DNA of 9,361 nucleotides from Desulfobacterales bacterium (GTDB taxonomy: Bacteria > Desulfobacterota > Desulfobacteria > Desulfobacterales > UBA11574). This document shows, piece after piece, positions 4,291-9,361 of the stretch (the first letter of the stretch is position 1; every line of letters begins with the position of its first letter). The stretch spans positions 1 to 9,361 of the forward strand of contig JAQYVG010000133.1 of assembly GCA_030145595.1 (NCBI GenBank), given 5' to 3'. A program made the position numbers and the translations under genes. Below the pieces are notes generated by a model, which was given only the letters and a program-made list of their open reading frames with translations, ran no database searches and had not been told where the DNA came from.

Positions 4291-6570
4291 ATGACAAATA
4301 ACAACACATTCACATCCGAAATCGCCCGGGAGCAGAACATAAGCGACCATCAAGTTCAGGCTGTAGCCGACCTTCTGGCCGCAGGGGCCACCATCCCGTT
4401 TATTGCCCGTTACCGCAAAGAAGCCACCGGCAGCCTGGACGAAGTCGTTGTTACCGCCATCCGGGACCGGCTCAACCAGCTTCGAGAAATCAAAGACCGC
4501 AAAAAAGCGATCCTCAACTCCCTCGAAAAGCACGGCAATCTGACGGACGAGCTTTCCGCAAGGGTTCTGGCCGCCGAAACAATGGCAATATTAGAGGACA
4601 TCTATTTGCCGTATCGGCCCAAGCGGCGCACAAGGGCGGTTATGGCCAGGGAAAAAGGGCTCGACCCCCTGGCGCTGGCGATCCTGGAGCAGGACGGCAT
4701 GGATCCGGTCGAAGCGGCGGCGGCGTTCATCGATCCTGAAAAGGGGGTCGCGTCAATCGAAGATGCCCTGGCCGGAGCCAGGGACATCATTGCCGAAATC
4801 GTCAACGAGCACGACCAGGCCAGGGCCACGCTGCGGAACCTCTTTTTCACCAAAGCCAAGGTTGGAAGCCGCATGGCCGCCGGCATGGAGGAAAAAGGCG
4901 CCAAGTTCAGAGACTACTTTGAGTGGAAAGAGGCGCTCTCCACTATTCCCTCTCACCGGATGCTGGCCATCCGGCGCGGCGAAAAAGAAGACGTCCTGAA
5001 ACTCGACATACTACCCGATGAAGCCGAAGCAATCGCGCTGCTCGAAAACCTGTTCGTCAAAGGACAAGGGGTGGATTCCGACCAGGTGAGGCCGGCAATA
5101 ACGGACTGCTACAAGCGCCTGCTTTCGCGTTCTATGGAGACCGAAGCCCGGCTGCATGCCAAGGAACGAGCCGACGTCAAAGCCATCAGAGTGTTCGCTG
5201 AGAATCTGCGCCAGCTTTTGCTTGCCCCGCCGCTGGGGGCCAAGCGCGTGATGGGGATAGACCCGGGATTCAGAACCGGGTGCAAGCTCGTCTGTCTGGA
5301 CCGCCAGGGAAAACTGCTGCATTACGACACGATTTTTCCGCACATGTCCGACAAAAAAGCCCTGGAAGAATCCTTGAAAATAAAAGCCCTGTGCCGGCGT
5401 TTTGACATCGAAGCCATTGCCGTCGGCAACGGCACGGCCGGCAGGGAAACCGAAGCCTTTGCCAAAGCAGTCCCGTTTTCAAACCCGGTGCCGGTGATCA
5501 TGGTCAATGAGAGCGGGGCGTCGATCTATTCCGCTTCCGAGGCCGCCCGGCAAGAGTTCCCGGATCATGATCTGACGGTGCGCGGGTCCGTGTCGATCGC
5601 CAGGCGCCTGATGGATCCTTTGGCGGAACTCGTCAAAATCGATCCCAAATCGATCGGCGTGGGCCAGTACCAGCACGATGTGGATCAGGCCGCCCTGAAA
5701 CAAGCCTTAGACGACGTTGTGATGAGCTGCGTTAACGGTGTCGGTGTGGATCTGAACCGGGCCAGTCTCCAGCTTTTGACCTATGTTTCCGGGCTCAACG
5801 CCGGCATCGCCAACAACATTGTCGCCCATCGCGAGGCCAACGGGCCCTTTACGTCCAGAAAGCTGCTGCTGGACGTGCCGCGCCTGGGTCCCAAGGCCTT
5901 TGAACAGTCGGCCGGGTTTTTGAGGATCCCGGACGCTGAAAACCTTTTGGACGCCGGCGCGGTGCACCCGGAAAGTTATCACATTGTCGATGCCATGGCC
6001 AAAGACCTGGGGGCCACGGTCTCTGACCTGATGAAAAAACCCGAGATCCGCAGTCAAATAGATGTCTCGCGATATGTAACGGAATCCGTCGGAATCCCCA
6101 CCCTGAAAGATATCCTCGATGAACTGGCCAAACCGGGACGCGATCCCAGGGAAAAATTCGAAGAATTTTCGTTTGCCGACGGCATTGAAAAGATCGAAGA
6201 CTTAAGGCCGCAGATGAAACTGCCCGGCATCGTGACCAATGTCACCGCATTCGGCGCTTTTGTGGACATCGGCATCCATCAGGACGGCCTGGTTCACATC
6301 AGCCAGATGTCCGACCGCTTCGTGAAAGACCCGTCTGACATCGTCAAGGTTCACCAGAAGGTGTCGGTGACCGTAATAGACATCGATTTTGCCAGAAACC
6401 GGATTTCGCTGTCAATGAAATCAAGCGCCGGCCATGCAGCTCCTGCTGTGAAAACATCGAGAGTGAAAAAAAATCTTCGTCGCGACCCGCAACCAAAAAA
6501 GAAGAAAGACCCGCAACCGTCGTTTAACGGTCCCATGGCAGAGGCATTAATAAAAAGCGGCCTAAAATAG
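4291..6570 (+). CDS. tex: Tex family RNA-binding transcription accessory protein
   Basis: Tex is a conserved nucleic-acid-binding protein related to eukaryotic Spt6, thought to act with RNA polymerase and RNA. The 759-residue length is normal. In order: an N-terminal Tex helical domain with the hallmark GATIPFIARYRKEATGSLDE (32-51); a YqgF/RNase H-like domain starting at MGIDPGFRTG (321-330) and including VGNGTAGRE (378-386); the GQYQHDVDQ segment (458-466); helix-hairpin-helix repeats (about 490-560); and an S1 RNA-binding domain (about 640-710, with GIVTNVTAFGAFVDIG and DGLVHISQMS). The Lys/Pro-rich tail (711-759) is typical. The start is supported by family alignment. Its ribosome site AAAGGA sits only 3 nt from the ATG, tighter than usual, and a heptamer repeat lies right behind it. 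A perfect-stem terminator starts at the base after the stop codon, so the transcript ends here. Confidence 0.97.
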   Translation: MTNNNTFTSEIAREQNISDHQVQAVADLLAAGATIPFIARYRKEATGSLDEVVVTAIRDRLNQLREIKDRKKAILNSLEKHGNLTDELSARVLAAETMAILEDIYLPYRPKRRTRAVMAREKGLDPLALAILEQDGMDPVEAAAAFIDPEKGVASIEDALAGARDIIAEIVNEHDQARATLRNLFFTKAKVGSRMAAGMEEKGAKFRDYFEWKEALSTIPSHRMLAIRRGEKEDVLKLDILPDEAEAIALLENLFVKGQGVDSDQVRPAITDCYKRLLSRSMETEARLHAKERADVKAIRVFAENLRQLLLAPPLGAKRVMGIDPGFRTGCKLVCLDRQGKLLHYDTIFPHMSDKKALEESLKIKALCRRFDIEAIAVGNGTAGRETEAFAKAVPFSNPVPVIMVNESGASIYSASEAARQEFPDHDLTVRGSVSIARRLMDPLAELVKIDPKSIGVGQYQHDVDQAALKQALDDVVMSCVNGVGVDLNRASLQLLTYVSGLNAGIANNIVAHREANGPFTSRKLLLDVPRLGPKAFEQSAGFLRIPDAENLLDAGAVHPESYHIVDAMAKDLGATVSDLMKKPEIRSQIDVSRYVTESVGIPTLKDILDELAKPGRDPREKFEEFSFADGIEKIEDLRPQMKLPGIVTNVTAFGAFVDIGIHQDGLVHISQMSDRFVKDPSDIVKVHQKVSVTVIDIDFARNRISLSMKSSAGHAAPAVKTSRVKKNLRRDPQPKKKKDPQPSFNGPMAEALIKSGLK

Positions 6571-6616
6571 AAGCCCTTCTTGGCTCAAAGAATGCTAAGA
6601 AGGGCTTTATCTTTTT
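6571..6616 (+). terminator. Intrinsic terminator of tex
   Basis: AAGCCCTTCTT (6571-6581) and AAGAAGGGCTT (6597-6607) pair perfectly over 11 bp, and the stem can extend three more pairs through GGC/GCT with a G-T wobble, leaving a 9-nt loop. A T-rich run ending in TTTTT (6612-6616) follows. On the other strand the stem is followed by CTATTTTA, so it may also stop transcripts from the convergent GAF gene, about 160 nt away. Confidence 0.92.
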
Positions 6617-6773
6617 GAGGCTCCCGGAAGTTCCCTTGATGCTGATATTGGATAAGCGGATAAAAATTGGGCGAACGTGGCCAACAACACCCTGATATCG
6701 CATGATAATTTGCACTAATTGCTGATCAAGATTTGACCCCGCTCACTCTATATTTCCAACCAGTCCGCAGTCC

Positions 6774-9155
6774 TTACCGGGCGGCACTGCTCTGCCGGGA
6801 GACAGCCACAGAGTCGTCGAGGGCGGGAAGCTTCACTTGATTATGCTCTGTAAAATCAATGCCGACGCGAAGTGCTTTGAGCCCTCTCACGCCCGACAAG
6901 TCTTCAATATCAATAAATTCTAAGTCGTCACACAAATATCCTGTGGATTTTAAAAAATCGATATGACGATGCATTTCCCGGCCATCTTCGGGCTGCGAGT
7001 AGACTATGGCCAATTTCCCAGGCTGGGTGAGCCGTTCGCGACTCCCTTTGACAAGGGCTTTATCCAAACGGGACTTAATGATTTCATGGCGGATATCATA
7101 GGCCCCGTCCACATCGAAGCGTTTCTCATCGTAGCGGAATCGAATCGACAGCGGAGTGTTGCTCGTCAGGATGAGTTGGCAGGTGTCTAAAGGCACTTCT
7201 AACTCTGTCTTGACCTGCTCGGTATGCCACGCCATGCCGCAGGCAACCATGAGCTGCCACAGCCGTAAATTTTGGATGTGAAACGTACTGATATTTCCGT
7301 TCCGCATTATGGAAGCACCCGCATAGATGACATAATCGAGGCCGTCGGTCTGGTGCTTTTCAAAATAATGGGGCAAAAAGGCCTGAGCCTTGGCTGCTTC
7401 TTCTTCCAGATAGGCTGAAAGACGTTCGTTTAGCAAAGAAACACTATCTTCGAAAGCCCTGCGTTTTCGATAAACGACCCCTACGTTGGGATCTATCGCT
7501 TTTTTGTAGTTTTCAATCGCCTGGGAAACCCGGGGCCCGAAACCGACGATGTCTGCAAAGGTCACTTCAATTTCATTTTTTAAAAAAGAAGATATCGCCA
7601 CCTCATCATCCGATGCTATCCCCGAGTTTAAACTATCGATCCGGCGGTCAATCCGGAATGTGTATTCTTGTAAAAGGGGCCAATCTTTGACATCACTTGC
7701 CCGGTGCATGATCTTTTTTGCCAATTTGAGCTGATCGGTCAGATCGGCTTGAATGCTTTTATTACGAGCCTCGGACGAACCTCTAATATCGCTTTGCGCA
7801 AAGAAGGGAATCAGATCTTTGAAGATGATCGGCTCCATCTCCGAGGATTGCCCCATACGAACTCGATCCATATGCTGAAAGGCGGCATCCCGAAAGCGCC
7901 ATTCAACCACAGGGTGTACGGCCGTACACTTTTCTTTAATGATTGCCTGGGCCTCATTGCTCATATCATCTATCCCCCGCTTTAATGCCACGGAAAACAG
8001 CGGGGCGATCTGTTGGACCAGCATTTCATCAAACGGTCCAAGATCATTGGGTCGCGTACTTACGATATGTAAAAACCCGATCACTTTTCCTTGGTAAAAA
8101 AGTGGAGATATCAACAAGGACCTGACACCATGGTTAAAGGCATCCTGTTCAATGAGGCTCAGGTTTGCTTTTGCTCTAAGATCTGAAATGCGAAGTGTCG
8201 TCGCCTGTTCGACGGCATCAAGCCAGACAGATCCCTTAACATCAGCAAGCGGGATGTGCTTTGAATTTGTAAACATACAGTTTACTGCACTCGGGCTGCC
8301 GTCCTTGATAACCAGCACTTTATCTCCCTGTATAGCCCCAATTGCTGCCATGAGATCCGGACGCCCAAACAGGGTTCTGATCTGTTTCAAAACGCGTTGA
8401 AAACCATCTGCAGAAAAGATCGATTCCTGGTCGATTAAATCGGTTTGCAAGGCAGCAATGACCTCGGATTCCGTGACATCAACCGCACGGATAAAGGTGA
8501 ACCCCTTAAATTCAAATTTATCAAGATTGATAAACCGGGACAGAACCTTAAAGTCGGTGAGATTGTCGATAATGGTCTGCCGATCATTTTTGCTCAGTTT
8601 TTTAGGTTTGCCGATGGGATAAACGTCGATGAACTGCAGGTCGGGGCTTAATTGAAAATAGCGATCCAATCCGGTTTCCGGATCCGGGACAATTTGAATT
8701 ACCGGTGTTTCCAGCTCTTGGTCCAGGCCATAAATTTTTTTTAAAATTAGAAAATAGGCCCGCAGGGCCCTGCTTTTGCGTGGTCCTCCCTGGTTATCCT
8801 TCGAAAACCCCTTGAGCGATCCATCGTCAGCGATCAAGAGGCGCTGAAACATGGGAGAAGTATAAAAAGCGATCGCGCTGAAGGGGACCAGGGCGCCGAC
8901 GATTTCGGTCTCCCAGGAAGAGGCCGGAAAAATGACACTCATCAGGGGCATTAACAAGTCGCGATGCTCTTTTAGCATGGATGGATCTTCAATGGAGCCT
9001 TCAAGTTCGGGGATCTGCTGGATGCGCTGCTCGAATTCGTTAAACATCTCTGCCATATACGAACATTTTGGGGAGATGTTATTCCTCCAGAAATCCAACA
9101 AGGGATTAAGGCTTAACGTCGATCGAAACGGAACGTCTATTTTTGTTTCTCGCAT
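6774..9155 (-). CDS. GAF-domain protein of unknown function, 793 residues
   Basis: This is a large soluble protein with no signal peptide or membrane segment. A GAF-like sensor domain is readable at about 245-395: the strand VLVIKDG (281-287), SLLISPLFYQGKVIGFLHIVS (346-366, the usual end of a GAF core) and FDEMLVQQIAPLFSVALKRG (375-394). No kinase, GGDEF, EAL, HTH or receiver domain follows. The N-terminal 240 residues and the C-terminal half (about 400-793) match no domain I can name. The C-terminal part has striking, well-composed segments (YLEEEAAKAQAFLPHYFEKHQTDG, given here as two pieces: YLEEEAAKAQAF at 582-593 and LPHYFEKHQTDG at 594-605; IQNLRLWQLM, 627-636; PLSIRFRYDEKRFDVDGAYD, 668-687). 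I recall similar 790-residue GAF proteins in Bacteroidota, which would make this a shared family or a transfer. The start has AAAGAGGG (plus 9161-9168), 5 nt before the ATG. It is convergent with tex. The ligand and output are unknown. Confidence 0.85.
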   Translation of the reverse strand: MRETKIDVPFRSTLSLNPLLDFWRNNISPKCSYMAEMFNEFEQRIQQIPELEGSIEDPSMLKEHRDLLMPLMSVIFPASSWETEIVGALVPFSAIAFYTSPMFQRLLIADDGSLKGFSKDNQGGPRKSRALRAYFLILKKIYGLDQELETPVIQIVPDPETGLDRYFQLSPDLQFIDVYPIGKPKKLSKNDRQTIIDNLTDFKVLSRFINLDKFEFKGFTFIRAVDVTESEVIAALQTDLIDQESIFSADGFQRVLKQIRTLFGRPDLMAAIGAIQGDKVLVIKDGSPSAVNCMFTNSKHIPLADVKGSVWLDAVEQATTLRISDLRAKANLSLIEQDAFNHGVRSLLISPLFYQGKVIGFLHIVSTRPNDLGPFDEMLVQQIAPLFSVALKRGIDDMSNEAQAIIKEKCTAVHPVVEWRFRDAAFQHMDRVRMGQSSEMEPIIFKDLIPFFAQSDIRGSSEARNKSIQADLTDQLKLAKKIMHRASDVKDWPLLQEYTFRIDRRIDSLNSGIASDDEVAISSFLKNEIEVTFADIVGFGPRVSQAIENYKKAIDPNVGVVYRKRRAFEDSVSLLNERLSAYLEEEAAKAQAFLPHYFEKHQTDGLDYVIYAGASIMRNGNISTFHIQNLRLWQLMVACGMAWHTEQVKTELEVPLDTCQLILTSNTPLSIRFRYDEKRFDVDGAYDIRHEIIKSRLDKALVKGSRERLTQPGKLAIVYSQPEDGREMHRHIDFLKSTGYLCDDLEFIDIEDLSGVRGLKALRVGIDFTEHNQVKLPALDDSVAVSRQSSAAR

Positions 9156-9207
9156 ATGCGCCCTCTTTGGTTGATTTTATGGTACGCTTGGAATTGTTTT
9201 TGATATC

Positions 9208-9230
9208 ATTGTATTATGAACGCATACAAT
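9208..9230 (-). promoter_or_regulatory. Operator-like dyad and possible promoter for the GAF gene
   Basis: ATTGTAT (9208-9214) and ATACAAT (9224-9230) are perfect 7-bp inverted arms around a 9-nt spacer, about 53-75 nt upstream of the GAF gene start. Read on the minus strand, the distal arm contains TACAAT and the adjacent bases TAATAC, both good -10 boxes, but no convincing -35 is seen at 16-18 nt. A repressor bound here would block such a promoter. Confidence 0.35.
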
Positions 9231-9361
9231 AATTGAGTAAAGACTTTATTAAAAATAATCATAAAAGAAAACTTGTCCAGCTACTTAGTTAGTGTCCATC
9301 CATAAATGAGGATTTTTGTTCAAGATCAAGGCATGCGAAAAAAATAACCACAGGCATATAG
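9231..9361. other. AT-rich noncoding right end
   Basis: No coding frame is credible. The stretch is A/T-rich. From about 9291 (TAGTGTCCATCC onward) its style changes to a phrase I associate, from memory only, with a dispersed intergenic element. It runs off the window. Confidence 0.4.

Noticed and set aside
3859..4533. A 224-codon open frame on the minus strand
   Set aside because: It runs antisense across the TPR gene, the heptamer repeats and the start of tex. Its product contains translated repeats (TGYGLRVTGCGL) and lacks a ribosome site, while the plus strand codes for clear protein families.
7704..7985. Plus-strand open frames opposite the GAF gene
   Set aside because: They lie wholly within the minus-strand 793-codon gene, whose product has a clear GAF domain and normal composition; the opposite frames are by-products.

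Overview
The window reads as ordinary chromosome from a mesophilic anaerobic bacterium. The best guess is a sulfate-reducer-like Desulfobacterota genome. The basis is a rubrerythrin, an iron-sulfur-flavoprotein-like reductase, a dodecin, moderate GC, and long intergenic spacers filled with short degenerate 'phrases' (CAGTAnCCAGTA, AACCCGT, AATCCTGTC) that I associate with such genomes. This taxonomic call is from memory of style, not from a marker gene. I see no phage, CRISPR, rRNA, tRNA or complete insertion sequence.

Layout: (1) positions 2-853 hold the 3' end of a plus-strand AAA+ ATPase of the DUF4143 class, cut by the window edge. (2) A promoter-bearing gap leads to a rubrerythrin (1130-1633). 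(3) A dyad plus a perfect TATAAT precede an MBL-fold metallohydrolase (1794-2537). (4) A repeat tract runs straight into the ribosome site of an NADPH-dependent FMN reductase-family gene (2678-3280), whose only sensible start codon is ATC. (5) A 372-nt gene-free spacer carries two imperfect hairpins built from one motif and several repeat phrases. (6) Next comes a two-gene unit: dodecin (3653-3862) and a small TPR protein (3881-4156). (7) A second repeat spacer with four perfect AACCCGT heptamers precedes tex (4291-6570), which ends at a strong intrinsic terminator. (8) On the minus strand, convergent with tex, lies a 793-residue GAF-domain protein of unknown function (9155-6774), with an AT-rich upstream region holding an operator-like dyad.

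How the genes may work together: rubrerythrin (peroxide reduction), a flavin reductase-family protein and a flavin-storage-type dodecin sit within about 3 kb on one strand, which suggests a loose redox and flavin housekeeping neighbourhood. The genes are separated by long spacers, so only dodecin-TPR looks like an operon. tex and the first ATPase are probably unrelated neighbours.

The points most worth a second look are the ATC start; residue changes at ligand-contacting positions in both the rubrerythrin (Val where the redox-switching Glu should be) and the dodecin (no flavin-stacking Trp or Gln); the repeat phrases abutting three ribosome binding sites; and the uncharacterised C-terminal half of the GAF protein. 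I found no clear evidence of a wholly new multi-gene system.
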